Source: Marinobacter halophilus (GTDB lineage: Bacteria; Pseudomonadota; Gammaproteobacteria; Pseudomonadales; Oleiphilaceae). From it: a stretch of DNA of 64,000 bases. Positions 27,324 through 36,401 of this stretch are shown here, piece after piece. Both the position numbers and the translations under genes were made by a program. Each line of letters starts with the position of its first letter. Positions within the stretch are counted from its first letter, which is position 1. The notes beneath the pieces are model-generated. The model was not told where the DNA came from and searched no databases. It saw nothing but the letters and a program-made list of their open reading frames with translations. The DNA lies in contig NZ_PXNN01000013.1 of assembly GCF_003007685.1 (NCBI RefSeq), positions 1-64,000 of the forward strand, given 5' to 3'.

Positions 27324-28352
27324 ATGACCACCCACATCCTGATTTGCGACGACTCCGCACTCGCCCGCAAGCAAATGGCCCGGGCCCTGCCGGCCGGCCT
27401 GGCGGACGACATCCTGTTCGCCACCAACGGGGAAGAAGCCCTGCAGATTCTGCGTGAGGGCAAGGCTGACCTGCTCTTTCTCGACCTGAACATGCCGGAA
27501 ATGGACGGCTATGGGGTTCTGGAGCATATCCGCAAAGAAGATCTGCCGGTGCTCACTATCGTGGTGTCTGGTGATATCCAGCCAGAAGCCCGCGAGCGGG
27601 TGCGCAAGCTGGGCGCCATCGATTTCATTAAAAAACCGACCGACACCGGTATGGTTACCGATCTGCTTGAAGAGTATGGTTTTTACCGCCCGGGCGAGCT
27701 TGAACATGCGGCTTTGCAAGATGCCAGCCTGAAAAGCAAAAACACCAAAGCCCCGGAAATCTCGGTCAGCCTGAACGACTACCTGCAGGAAATCGCCAAC
27801 GTGGCCATGGGTCGTTCTTCCGATCTTCTCGCCCGCCTGCTCAAAGTGTTCGTCAAACAACCCATCCCGAAAGTCGCCTTTATCGCCAACTCCGAGCTGC
27901 ACATGGCCATCTCAGCCGCCCAGCGGGAAGACGACTACTCCGCCGTGTGCCAGGGCTTCACCGGCGCCGGCATGGCAGGCGAGGCGCTGCTGCTGTTTGA
28001 AGACGCCAGCTTCCAGCAAATGGCGGAACTGCTGCATTACGACGTTCTGGAAGGCGAAGCGGTCAACGTAGAAGTGTTGATGGACATGTCCAGCATCCTG
28101 TTCGGTGCCTTCCTCAACGGCATTGGCGACCAACTGGACCTGAAACTGGGCCTGGGCCACCCCACCGTGCTCGGCCAACATCGCCCGATCAATGAACTGC
28201 TGGAACACCACAGCCGGCGGGAAGAACAGTTGCTGTGCATTGAAATCAGCTACGCCATCGAAAACCGCGACATCCATTGCGATATGCTGATTCTGTTCAC
28301 GGAAGACTCCGTGCCCTTTCTCGAAAAACGTCTCGAATACCTGGTGGATTAA
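27324..28352 (+). CDS. Response regulator with CheC/CheX-like output domain
   Basis: 342 residues. The receiver domain (LICDDSALARKQMARALP; phospho-acceptor in DLLFLDLNMPEMDGYG; IKKPTD Lys) is joined to a CheC/CheX-like domain (GAGMAGEALLLFEDASFQQMAELL ... MDMSSILFGAFLNGIGDQL). In CheC-type phosphatases an E-x-x-N pair is catalytic; here the matching positions read Asp and Ser, so activity is doubtful. The start at 27324 (MTTHILICDDSA) begins the receiver directly. It ends 2 nt before the diguanylate cyclase gene, so both probably act in one c-di-GMP or chemotaxis output path. Confidence 0.85.
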   Translation: MTTHILICDDSALARKQMARALPAGLADDILFATNGEEALQILREGKADLLFLDLNMPEMDGYGVLEHIRKEDLPVLTIVVSGDIQPEARERVRKLGAIDFIKKPTDTGMVTDLLEEYGFYRPGELEHAALQDASLKSKNTKAPEISVSLNDYLQEIANVAMGRSSDLLARLLKVFVKQPIPKVAFIANSELHMAISAAQREDDYSAVCQGFTGAGMAGEALLLFEDASFQQMAELLHYDVLEGEAVNVEVLMDMSSILFGAFLNGIGDQLDLKLGLGHPTVLGQHRPINELLEHHSRREEQLLCIEISYAIENRDIHCDMLILFTEDSVPFLEKRLEYLVD

Positions 28353-28354
28353 CC

Positions 28355-29314
28355 ATGGCTTTTCAGAACCCGGAAGCAGACGCCTTTCACTGGCTGGTAG
28401 ACATGCTGGAATCGGTCGAGGTTGGCCTGGTGGTGCTGGATCTCGATTTCCGTGTGCAGGCGTGGAACGGCTTTATGGAAAATCACAGCGGCATCACCGC
28501 CAGCCAGATCCGCGATCAGGTACTGTTTAACGCCTTCCCGGACATCCCCAAAGCCTGGCTGACCCGCAAAGTCGATGCCGTGGCCATGCTCAACACCCGG
28601 GCCTTTACCTCGTGGGAGCAGCGCCCTTACCTGTTCCAGTTCCGCAACACCCGGCCGATCACCGGCACCGAAGAATTCATGTTCCAGAACCTCACCATCA
28701 GCCCGCTCACCAACACCAACGGTGAAGTCAACAAAGTGTGCCTGCTGATCTACGACGTCACCGAATTCGCCAGCAGCAAACGCGCCCTGGAACGCGCCAA
28801 TGAAAAACTCGCCAAACTGAGCATGACCGACCGCCTCACCGGCCTGCTCAACCGCGGCACCTGGGAAAACCTGGTCGACGCCGAATTCGAGCGCTACCGC
28901 CGCTACGGCCAGGCCACCAGCCTGGTGATGTTCGATATCGACCACTTCAAACCGGTCAACGACACCTACGGCCACCTCGCCGGCGACGAAGTCATCCGCC
29001 ACACCGCACAGATTACCCGCAGCAGCGTGCGCCAATCCGACAGCGCCGGCCGCTACGGCGGTGAAGAATTCGGCATTATCCTGCCAGAAACCGACGCCGA
29101 AAACGCCCGCATCATCTGCGAACGCATCCGCGACGCCATCGAGAAGTCCATCGTCACCACCAGCACCGGGGATGAGATTCAGTACACCGTCAGCATGGGC
29201 ATCGCCCAACTGAGCGGCGAGCCAGAAAATTATATGCAGTGGATGCAGAAGGCCGATGAGGCGTTGTATCAGGCTAAAGAGACCGGGCGGAATCGGGTGG
29301 TGGTGGGGAAATAG
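28355..29314 (+). CDS. PAS-GGDEF diguanylate cyclase
   Basis: 319 residues. A PAS sensor (about 10-140: LVVLDLDFRVQAWNGFMENHSG ...) and coiled linker lead to a full GGDEF domain: MTDRLTGLLNR, FDIDHFKPVND, active loop RYGGEEFG (GGEEF at 235-239) and an inhibitory I-site RQSD (226-229) five residues before it. It should make c-di-GMP with product inhibition. The start ATG at 28355 is 2 nt after the previous stop with GGTGG upstream. It is the second gene of a two-gene operon and is followed by a type-1 repeat 4 nt past the stop. Confidence 0.93.
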   Translation: MAFQNPEADAFHWLVDMLESVEVGLVVLDLDFRVQAWNGFMENHSGITASQIRDQVLFNAFPDIPKAWLTRKVDAVAMLNTRAFTSWEQRPYLFQFRNTRPITGTEEFMFQNLTISPLTNTNGEVNKVCLLIYDVTEFASSKRALERANEKLAKLSMTDRLTGLLNRGTWENLVDAEFERYRRYGQATSLVMFDIDHFKPVNDTYGHLAGDEVIRHTAQITRSSVRQSDSAGRYGGEEFGIILPETDAENARIICERIRDAIEKSIVTTSTGDEIQYTVSMGIAQLSGEPENYMQWMQKADEALYQAKETGRNRVVVGK

Positions 29315-29318
29315 GATT

Positions 29319-29371
29319 GGGGTCAGACCCCCGGACATTTGGTGCGGCCAAATGTCTTGGGGTCTGACCCC
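29319..29371. repeat. Type-1 repeat, orientation B
   Basis: 53-nt core, CGGACATTT / AAATGTCTTGG, loop GGTGCGGCC. It fits exactly between the stops of two convergent genes (29314 and 29375). Confidence 0.92.
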
Positions 29372-29374
29372 ACT

Positions 29375-31453
29375 TTAGAACAGGCGGTCGATCAAACTGG
29401 TGATTGCCCCGGTGATTGGGGCCAGCAGTCGACCGAGCAGGCCATCGGCGGTGGTCAACACATGGCGATCGAGCTGCTCGGTCACCTCGCGCATGACGGT
29501 CGCCAGGGCATCTGATAAGAAGTTGGTGGGCAAAGTGGCGTTCTGATTGATGGGCTCCGGTGCCTGTTCCAGCAACAGCACCTCCAGAACCAGCGTATTC
29601 AGCGCCGAGTTGATGGCTCCGATCAGGGCATCGGATGCAGCAGAACTGTCCAGCGCCGCAACCTGCTCCAGAGTGCCCCCAACACCGCGCAAGGTGGTGG
29701 CCAGAAGGCTAGTGACACCGCTTAACACCGGCACCGGCTCCGCTTGCTGATCGGTTGCGTCCAGAATGTTCTCCAGATTGATCACCAACTGGACCACCGG
29801 GCCCAACAAAAATGCCGTATCCTGTGACAACCCTTGTCCGGAGTGTTCACCCCCCTCTCCGCCAAAGCCTGCACCGAACGCCTCAAAGGCAGCGCCCAGA
29901 CGATCAAACGGTGCGGGCAGGCCTGCAGTGTCGATAGCCTGCAGTCGCTCCGCTGCCGCTTGCACCGCAAAGGTTGCCTGGGCCACGTCGTCCGGTGAGC
30001 CCGCCTCCGTTACTGACGATGCCGCCGCATCCAGCGTCACCAGCAAGGTATCCAGCCCATTAATCAACTGGGCAACCGCCTGTTGTGTCTCAGCGTTCGG
30101 GTTCGACATATTCAACGTGTTCAGACCACTGACCAGCTCCTCCCGGAACAATTCCAGCGGGCCCGTGAAAGCACTGTTAAAGCCCGAGCCGGCGGTCAAC
30201 GGTACCGGCATCGATACCGGCGACCCAGAAAAATCCTTGCCCCGCGCGATATTCAAGGGTGCCACTTTCTCGAGGCACTGGCTGTGGGCCGGCGTTAACC
30301 CGCCACTCCCATTCACCACACCCAACCCCTCAAGCTCGGGGTCGACGGTGTAAACTTCAAAGCACATCTGTGCCGGCTGCCCCGTTACCGGGTTGCTTTC
30401 CATGGCGTTAACCCAGAAAAAACCGTAGGTGTCACCAGCCTGGTACATGGCCTGATTACGCTGTTCATCCTGCAAAGAGCGGGTTTTTCCCGCAGCACCG
30501 CTGACCACAAAGCGGGTACGGCCACAACTGTCTACCGGCTCCAAAAGCTGAAGATCGTGGTCGTGACCGGTCATGATGAAATCCGCGTAGTCGCACACCC
30601 CCTCTTCCAGAAAATCTTTCCACCGCTGGCCAGAGATCACCGGCAGAATGTAAGAGGGAATGAAGTCGTAATTGCCCGCGTTGCCATGCAAACCGTTGGA
30701 CAGATAGGGATGATGGGCCATGGCGACGTTGAACAATGCCTGAGACGAAATCAGCTCGCTCTGCGCCCACAGCAGCTGGGTCATACCATAGTTTTGCCAG
30801 GTAAAGCGGGAGTCGGCATCAGCCACCAGCGACGCTATCGGATTGGAATCCATGGATACCACCGTCAACAGGGGCTTCCCATCCCGCGTTCTGGGCATCA
30901 ACGCGGTGGGTATCTCCGCGCTGTTGAAGGCATAGTAACGGGCCGGCATTCGCCATCTCGGGCTATTGCCCTCGTAGTGGTAATCCACCTGCACATCGCC
31001 CCGGCTGTTGTTCGCGCCGTCGCCGCCGACATACCCGGTATTGTCGTGATTTCCCAGCACCATATAAAACGGCGTGTCTCCCATCGGCTCAAACGGTTTT
31101 TCGAACTTATCGATAAACTGAACGTCATCCACCGACGTGGCGCCATCCTCATAAATGTTGTCGCCAAAGCCCAACACAAATTCACAAGGGCCGGTATCGA
31201 TCGCCTTAAGCGCGCACACCTGCGCCATGGCTTCACCCACCGCGTATTGACCGGCGCTTCCCGAGCCCGAATCCCCCATCGCGATGAACTGAGTGGCCGC
31301 CACGGTGGGCGCACCCTCACTATCACTGGGCGTGCTGACATCCGGCTCACCCGTGGAAGGTGGCAGCGAGCTGTCATCTTCTCCGGAACCACCACAGGCA
31401 GCCAGAGTGAGCGGTAAAATCACCAGTGCTAACAACTTGAACCGAACGTTCAT
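29375..31453 (-). CDS. Lipoprotein metallophosphoesterase (purple-acid-phosphatase-like)
   Basis: 692 residues. Lipobox LAAC (Cys20), then a calcineurin-like phosphoesterase domain: AMGDSGSGS, GFGDNIYEDG, VLGNHDN, AMAHHPYLSNGLHG, MTGHDHDLQLLEP give the metal ligands. The C-terminal 270 residues are a helical, Ala/Leu-rich region with repeated VxxLINxLDTLL-like segments and no known domain. The start overlaps the stop of the PhoD gene by 4 nt (ATGA). Together they suggest scavenging of phosphate from organic phosphates at the cell surface. Confidence 0.85.
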   Translation of the reverse strand: MNVRFKLLALVILPLTLAACGGSGEDDSSLPPSTGEPDVSTPSDSEGAPTVAATQFIAMGDSGSGSAGQYAVGEAMAQVCALKAIDTGPCEFVLGFGDNIYEDGATSVDDVQFIDKFEKPFEPMGDTPFYMVLGNHDNTGYVGGDGANNSRGDVQVDYHYEGNSPRWRMPARYYAFNSAEIPTALMPRTRDGKPLLTVVSMDSNPIASLVADADSRFTWQNYGMTQLLWAQSELISSQALFNVAMAHHPYLSNGLHGNAGNYDFIPSYILPVISGQRWKDFLEEGVCDYADFIMTGHDHDLQLLEPVDSCGRTRFVVSGAAGKTRSLQDEQRNQAMYQAGDTYGFFWVNAMESNPVTGQPAQMCFEVYTVDPELEGLGVVNGSGGLTPAHSQCLEKVAPLNIARGKDFSGSPVSMPVPLTAGSGFNSAFTGPLELFREELVSGLNTLNMSNPNAETQQAVAQLINGLDTLLVTLDAAASSVTEAGSPDDVAQATFAVQAAAERLQAIDTAGLPAPFDRLGAAFEAFGAGFGGEGGEHSGQGLSQDTAFLLGPVVQLVINLENILDATDQQAEPVPVLSGVTSLLATTLRGVGGTLEQVAALDSSAASDALIGAINSALNTLVLEVLLLEQAPEPINQNATLPTNFLSDALATVMREVTEQLDRHVLTTADGLLGRLLAPITGAITSLIDRLF

Positions 31454-33237
31454 ACCAAAGACTCCATTGACTGAGCGGCCGCGAGCACAGCAGCCAATTT
31501 CTGTTGGTGGCGCTCACTTGCCGCGGGCGCCAGCAGGCTGGTTTGGACCGTTCTGGGACGTGACGGGGTCAGGTTATGGGTGATCAGCCGATACCGTTCA
31601 CCCGGTTGTTTCGCGGCCACCTTCACCAGCTTGCGCTTACCCGCATCAAGCTCACCCTTACGGCTTTCATCTGCGATCGACGCCACATAATGGAACTCTG
31701 CCTGAGCGCCAAACCGGTCCACGTCCATCAGAATGAAGCCCCGCGTTTGCAGCTCTGCGTATTTCACATGGGGATTGGTGGTGCGCACCGCCACCGCCGC
31801 AAGCTCGGCAAGGCCGGCGGGAAACCCCGGTGACGTCACCGCAGGGCAAACAAATTCAACTGCCAGGGCATTTTGAGCAAACAGATCGCCCACCAGAGAC
31901 GCCGGGTTACGGTAGATTTCATTGGCCCAGGAGGTATGGATATCGCCGGTAAACACCACCACGTTTTCAACAGCGTTGTCTTCGATGGCATCCAGAATGC
32001 GAGTGCGGCTTGCGGTATAGCCGTCCCACTGGTCCATATTCAGCCCCTGCTGGGTAGTGCCGTAGGGCAATTGGTCCGAAATCAGCTCAGGCTGGGGCAA
32101 CTCGGCCAGGTTCAGTTGCGCGAACATCACCTGCTGACCAATCATCTTCCAGACACTGGTCGACGTTTTCAGGCCGTCGGTGAGCCAATTCATCTGGGTG
32201 TCACTGATCAGCCGCCGGTCGGGGTCTGTCCGCTCCGGACCGAAAGGCAGCGACGCCTGAGCATCCCGGCCTTCAATGCGGGTATCCAGCATCCACAAAT
32301 CCATCAGATCGCCATAACGAAACCGGCGCCACAGGCGCATGCTGTCTTCATCAAAAGCTCTGACGGGCATCCACTCAAAGTAGGCCTTAACGGCATTGGC
32401 CTTGCGTGTTTCCCAGTCGCCTTCGGTTTCCGGCTGATGGTTCTCAGCGCCATCTTTAAAGGCGTCGTTGGCAATTTCGTGATCGTCCCAGATGCAGATC
32501 ATCGGGTACTGCTGGTGCACCGCCTGCAAGTCCGGATCCTGCTTGTACTGACCATGGCGCACCCGGTAATCAGACAGTGAAATGATCTCGTTGGCGGGCG
32601 TGTGTACCCGGTTAGGCACGGCTGCCGGGTCATCGTAATTGCCTGGTTCGTATTCATAGAGGTAGTCCCCCAAGTGCAGCACGAAATCCAGATCCCGCTC
32701 ATCCACCTTCGCCAAGGCGTTGTAGACGGAAAAGTGCCCGTACGGCAGATTGGAACAAGAGACCGTCGCAAAACGAACCCGCCCTACCCGTTGATCAGGC
32801 TTTGGAAAGGTTCGGGTACGTCCGACAGGCGACACATTGGGGCCACAGCGAAAGGCATAGTAATACCAGGCATCGCTGGCCAGGCCTGTGGCATCCACCT
32901 TCACACAAAAATCGGAGCTTGCGTCTGCGGTTGCCGCAAACAGCTTAGGCTGCGAAAGGTCTGGAGCACGGCTCACCAGCAGCTGCACGGGCAGAGAGGT
33001 TTCGGTGGGCAGCTCCGGCGTCACCCTGGTCCAGAGAATCACCCGGTCATCCAACGGGTCTCCGGAGGCAACACCATGTTCAAAGAACCCCACCGGCTCA
33101 TTACCAGGCTGCCCGTTACGCCCGGGGCCGGGGCCCGGCCCGGCAGGCAACTCCACCGAAGAACCAGAATCACCACACCCCACCAAAGAGAAAGCCGGCA
33201 GCGCCAGCGACGATGCGAGGAAAGATCGACGTTTCAT
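31450..33237 (-). CDS. phoD: PhoD-family alkaline phosphatase
   Basis: 595 residues. A Tat-type lipoprotein signal (MKRRSFLASSLALPAFSLVGC, Cys21) and the PhoD catalytic blocks FATVSCSN, LHLGDYLYEYEPGNYDD, WDDHEIANDAF, VVFTGDIHTSWA and VEFVCPAVTSPG are visible. PhoD enzymes use Fe/Ca to release phosphate from mono- and diesters. The ATG at 33237 is chosen over a GTG at 33246 because GGTG is well placed and the Tat motif starts there. First gene of the two-gene phosphatase operon. Confidence 0.92.
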   Translation of the reverse strand: MKRRSFLASSLALPAFSLVGCGDSGSSVELPAGPGPGPGRNGQPGNEPVGFFEHGVASGDPLDDRVILWTRVTPELPTETSLPVQLLVSRAPDLSQPKLFAATADASSDFCVKVDATGLASDAWYYYAFRCGPNVSPVGRTRTFPKPDQRVGRVRFATVSCSNLPYGHFSVYNALAKVDERDLDFVLHLGDYLYEYEPGNYDDPAAVPNRVHTPANEIISLSDYRVRHGQYKQDPDLQAVHQQYPMICIWDDHEIANDAFKDGAENHQPETEGDWETRKANAVKAYFEWMPVRAFDEDSMRLWRRFRYGDLMDLWMLDTRIEGRDAQASLPFGPERTDPDRRLISDTQMNWLTDGLKTSTSVWKMIGQQVMFAQLNLAELPQPELISDQLPYGTTQQGLNMDQWDGYTASRTRILDAIEDNAVENVVVFTGDIHTSWANEIYRNPASLVGDLFAQNALAVEFVCPAVTSPGFPAGLAELAAVAVRTTNPHVKYAELQTRGFILMDVDRFGAQAEFHYVASIADESRKGELDAGKRKLVKVAAKQPGERYRLITHNLTPSRPRTVQTSLLAPAASERHQQKLAAVLAAAQSMESLV

Positions 33238-33285
33238 TGTTTTCACCCAGAAGCTGTATTCAGACCAGGATTTTATAGAGCGATC

Positions 33286-33303
33286 GTTGCATTTTTATTG
33301 CAT
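33286..33303 (-). promoter_or_regulatory. Direct repeat with Pho-box-like architecture
   Basis: On the minus strand ATGCAAT-AAAA-ATGCAAC: two 7-mers separated by 4 nt, the same layout as PhoB boxes (consensus CTGTCAT repeated), though the base match is poor. It lies 49 nt before the phoD start. Confidence 0.35.
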
Positions 33304-33342
33304 AACATATTCTATGCCGCACAATATTACAAAAAAATTTTT

Positions 33343-33395
33343 GGGGTCAGACCCCCGGACATTTGGTGCAGTCAAATGTCTTGGGGTCTGACCCC
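33343..33395. repeat. Type-1 repeat, orientation B
   Basis: 53-nt core, CGGACATTT / AAATGTCTTGG, loop GGTGCAGTC. It ends 3 nt before the stop of the Fic gene. Confidence 0.9.
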
Positions 33396-33398
33396 AAA

Positions 33399-34526
33399 TT
33401 ATAGAGTCAGTTGATAGCGGGCGTAGCGCCCCTTGCTTTGGATGGGAGCAAGCACACCTTGCGCGACCAGGTTCTGAAGGTCGCGGGTAGCGGTGGCTTT
33501 CGAGCAACGGGCCAGGTTCTGGTACTTCTTTGCGTTAATTCCGCCTTCAAAACCTGGAGCATCGTGCCCGAGCATTTTGCGAATCAGCTTCAACTGTCTG
33601 TCGTTCAGATCACGGTTGTTCAGCGAATCCCAGAAGCGGGCTTTTCTAACCACATACTGGATAACCTGGATACTGCCGTCCAAAGCCTCAACAACCCGCT
33701 CACCAAACCAGTTCACCCACGGCGTTACATCCAGAGTCTCTTTTGACGCTGTATTCAGTTGCTGGTAGTAAGCTTTCCGATGCTTACTTAAAACCGTCGC
33801 CAAACTCATCATCAACGGCTGCTCTAACATCTGAGAAACGGCCACATCGGCAATCGCCCGGCCTACCCTGCCATTACCATCTTCATAAGGATGGATAGTT
33901 TCAAACCAGAGATGAGCAATTGCAGCACGGGCCACACCCGGCAACTGTAGTGAATCGTTATTGAACCAATCGAGAAACACCTTCATTTCCGTCGGCACTC
34001 GTGCCGATGGTGGAGCCTCGAAGTGAACGGTAGGATTGTGCACGGGGCCAGAAACAATCTGCATAGCATCTGAGTGCGTGCGCCACTGCCCAGCCGTTGT
34101 TCGCGCATTCGAAAACGGACTTAAACCAGCTTCAGGGAGAACCAACTTGTTCCAATGGTGCAGCCGCTGCTCCGTTAAAGCTTCACCATAAAGGTCCATC
34201 ACCTCAAGAATGACTGCCGAGATACCCGCTGCGACCGGGTCATGCACCGCAACCTTCTCATCCGGTTTCAGGAAATGATTCTTGATGGAACTGCGCACAT
34301 CTTCGTGATTGAGCGCCTCACCCTCGATGGCGCTGGTCTCAATGGCAGCACTCACCAGAAGATCCAGCCTTGCTTCGCTTCCGAGATCCTCCGGAACAAC
34401 TGCCATCGCTCCCAGAATTCTCTGTGAGGCTGCTTGCGCTTTCTGCGTCCAAAAATCCGCTGCCGCATGATCAAAGCGAAAGTGCGGCCAGTCTTTCAGT
34501 TCCCAGGTATGCATTGCGTGAGCCAT
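33399..34526 (-). CDS. Fic-domain protein (AMP transferase type)
   Basis: 375 residues. An N-terminal DUF4172-like region carries the auto-inhibitory helix TSAIEGE (matching S/T-xxx-E-G/N), followed by the Fic core with the canonical active site HPYEDGNGRVGR, and a C-terminal winged-helix (INAKKYQNLARCSKATATRDLQNLVAQG). Fic proteins transfer AMP from ATP to target proteins; the inhibitory helix sits in the same chain (class II). The exact start is uncertain: MAHAMHTW at 34526 or the second Met 12 nt later. It stands beside hipBA in a stress/toxin cluster. Confidence 0.92.
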   Translation of the reverse strand: MAHAMHTWELKDWPHFRFDHAAADFWTQKAQAASQRILGAMAVVPEDLGSEARLDLLVSAAIETSAIEGEALNHEDVRSSIKNHFLKPDEKVAVHDPVAAGISAVILEVMDLYGEALTEQRLHHWNKLVLPEAGLSPFSNARTTAGQWRTHSDAMQIVSGPVHNPTVHFEAPPSARVPTEMKVFLDWFNNDSLQLPGVARAAIAHLWFETIHPYEDGNGRVGRAIADVAVSQMLEQPLMMSLATVLSKHRKAYYQQLNTASKETLDVTPWVNWFGERVVEALDGSIQVIQYVVRKARFWDSLNNRDLNDRQLKLIRKMLGHDAPGFEGGINAKKYQNLARCSKATATRDLQNLVAQGVLAPIQSKGRYARYQLTL

Positions 34527-34600
34527 TGAAATAAGTTTATCGGCTCATATTATGAGATTTATTGAGCCGAAGGAAGCGCTCTATCGGCTCAACAGTTCTT

Positions 34601-34653
34601 GGGGTCAGACCCCCGGACATTTGATGAGGCTAAATGTCTTGGGGTCTGACCCC
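34601..34653. repeat. Type-1 repeat, orientation B, supplying the hipA stop
   Basis: 53-nt core, CGGACATTT / AAATGTCTTGG, loop GATGAGGCT. The hipA frame enters the right arm on the minus strand and stops at a TAG in the loop (34632-34630), so the end GVRPQDI is repeat-coded. Confidence 0.92.
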
Positions 34654-35853
34654 AAACGTGATTTCGTGGCCGCTTTCGCGGAAGGTTTGGGACATGGCTG
34701 CGCCTACCTGACTGAAGGCACGTGTCTTGGTTGTGTATGAGTCTATCTGGTCAGCAATCTCAGTGAGTTTTTGCGCTAATAACTCAAGATCTGTGCTTAC
34801 CTCACCCATTGTCAGGCCGCAGGATTGGCGGGCGAAGTTTTTCAAGTAACTCAAAGGCCACCATACTTTCCGGCCAGCCAGGGTAAGCGCGGGCACATCA
34901 CGCTTCAGGTAGGGAGTGGTCGAAACAATGTCGTAGGTGGGTGCCAACCAGCGTTCTCCAAACGGCTCACAATACAACATGCCAAAGTTCTTCAGATGAG
35001 CATCGCCATTGCGCACGGCCCATGAGAGCAGTACAGACCTGAATAGCGAGCGCAGCCCTTCCCGGCGGTGTTGCGGGGAGAGAAATAGCGATAACGTTTT
35101 AGCCAGCTTCTCATAACTACCAGTATATTTATCCTCAGGCAGCAATCCTTGCAGAACACAGGCATCTTCGAAACCCAACCACGAACCATCCGGCCGCCGG
35201 TCAAAACGAGACATGATGAACAACCGGCCATTATCAGAAAGATAGAAGTCCGGTACCGATAACCCGAACTCCCGGGCCAGACTCATGCAAAAATACTCAT
35301 TGGCTGCCAATTGCGGGTAGTCATCGCCCCAGGTCTTTACAATGTAGCCCTCAGTGCGAAGCGTCGATTTTTCAGAGATAAAGGCCGGCACCAAAACTTT
35401 CGGTTGCACTCCAGAAACACCAGAACGAAGCGCGTACTTGTCTACGAGCTCCTCAAACAACGCGTCGTCTTTGGCAGCCAGCAACCCGCCCAACGATTCG
35501 CCCTCGTGCTCATCACCCTCCCCTGAAAAATCGTCAGCCGTAACGACCACTCGACCAACCTGGTGCCGACCCAATGCTGCCAGCACCGTCAAATCCCCGG
35601 AGCCGTAGAGCTTGGCGACATGCTTTCTGATGATGTCGCCTAAATAGCCCTCTGGCAGATTCTGGGCAAAGATCGGATGCACACCGTCAAAAGCATAAGA
35701 CGCCTCACTCACCGGCATGGTCACCGACACCGCTGACCGTTCGGGCACACCTTCCCGATACACAAACACCGATGGCTCCGGCCGTTCCGGCGAAGACAAA
35801 TCACCCACAACGTCACCGGACACCTCTACCCGTGCCCGGCGAACAGAAGTCAT
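34630..35853 (-). CDS. hipA: HipA-family serine/threonine kinase toxin
   Basis: 407 residues. N-terminal HipA_N/couple domain (VFVYREGVPERSAVSVTMPVS ... FDGVHPIFAQNLPEGYLG), Gly-rich loop SGVSGVQPKVLV, TEGYIVKTW with the ATP-binding Lys, FIMSRFDR, and the catalytic motif RNGDAHLKNFG; PTYDIVSTTPY completes the kinase. HipA kinases phosphorylate aminoacyl-tRNA synthetases and stop growth. The start overlaps hipB by 4 nt. The last seven residues come from a repeat, a sign of insertion into the gene end. Confidence 0.93.
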   Translation of the reverse strand: MTSVRRARVEVSGDVVGDLSSPERPEPSVFVYREGVPERSAVSVTMPVSEASYAFDGVHPIFAQNLPEGYLGDIIRKHVAKLYGSGDLTVLAALGRHQVGRVVVTADDFSGEGDEHEGESLGGLLAAKDDALFEELVDKYALRSGVSGVQPKVLVPAFISEKSTLRTEGYIVKTWGDDYPQLAANEYFCMSLAREFGLSVPDFYLSDNGRLFIMSRFDRRPDGSWLGFEDACVLQGLLPEDKYTGSYEKLAKTLSLFLSPQHRREGLRSLFRSVLLSWAVRNGDAHLKNFGMLYCEPFGERWLAPTYDIVSTTPYLKRDVPALTLAGRKVWWPLSYLKNFARQSCGLTMGEVSTDLELLAQKLTEIADQIDSYTTKTRAFSQVGAAMSQTFRESGHEITFGVRPQDI

Positions 35854-36107
35854 TCCAACCCCCGTTCATTATCTCTCTGAAGGTCTTTTAACGTAGGTAA
35901 TCCCCCCATAGCACGCACCGAAAACTCCAACCCCAGAACAGCGAGCACCCGTTCCAGCTTGGCATAACCCATTTCCGGAAGGTGCTGATTTTCCAGTTTG
36001 GACAGGGTTGTCCGGTCAACGCCCGCCATATCAGACAAAGCCTGCATGGATAAGCCTGCGCGTTTGCGTTCTTTTCTGATATGGGGACCGAGTTCAATAA
36101 GGGTCAT
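35850..36107 (-). CDS. hipB: HipB-type antitoxin
   Basis: 85 residues with an Xre-type helix-turn-helix (IRKERKRAGLSMQALSDMAGVDRTTLSKLENQHLPEMGYAKLERVLAVLG). It would bind HipA and repress the hipBA operon. Its stop overlaps the hipA start. GAATAT (36131-36136) and ATATTC (36154-36159) upstream form an inverted repeat that could be its operator. Confidence 0.93.
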   Translation of the reverse strand: MTLIELGPHIRKERKRAGLSMQALSDMAGVDRTTLSKLENQHLPEMGYAKLERVLAVLGLEFSVRAMGGLPTLKDLQRDNERGLE

Positions 36108-36130
36108 GTGGATATACTCTACATTTCGAC

Positions 36131-36159
36131 GAATATCTTAGAGATTGTAGCGTATATTC
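36131..36159. promoter_or_regulatory. Possible HipB operator
   Basis: GAATAT and ATATTC separated by 17 nt, 23 nt upstream of the hipB start, in an AT-rich patch. Operator role is inferred from position and symmetry. Confidence 0.35.
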
Positions 36160-36216
36160 ACGATTTAGCGAGGGGGCGCTTCGGAAATGGGCGGGGAACT
36201 GAAGTAGATAGCTTTG

Positions 36217-36344
36217 GAGGCTGGCGCTGACAGAAGGGTGGAGTCTGACCCCGAGGGGTCAGACCCCTTTGTAGCCTGCGAATTTTAAGCCGCACCCAGC
36301 TCAGCTACGGGGTCTGTCCCTACGGGACTGACCCCAAACGCACC
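36217..36344. repeat. Type-2 composite repeat, module order B then A
   Basis: Module B (GGCTGGCGCTGA, AGAAGGGTGGAGTCTGACC, then GAGGGGTCAGACCCC and TTTGTAGCCTGC) is followed by module A (CTACGGGGTCTGTCCC, TACGGGACTGACCCC, AAACGCACCA). This order is the reverse of the two copies inside the RNase gene. It fills most of the gap between hipB and mvaT. Confidence 0.82.
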
Positions 36345-36370
36345 AACTCAAACCAAGGTGCATAAACCAA

Positions 36371-36397
36371 ATCGGGCCGCTAATTCAGCGGCCCGAT
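36371..36397 (-). terminator. Terminator after mvaT
   Basis: ATCGGGCCGC, 7-nt loop, GCGGCCCGAT; on the minus strand followed by TTGGTTT. It starts 5 nt after the mvaT stop. Confidence 0.82.
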
Positions 36398-36401
36398 TCA
36401 A

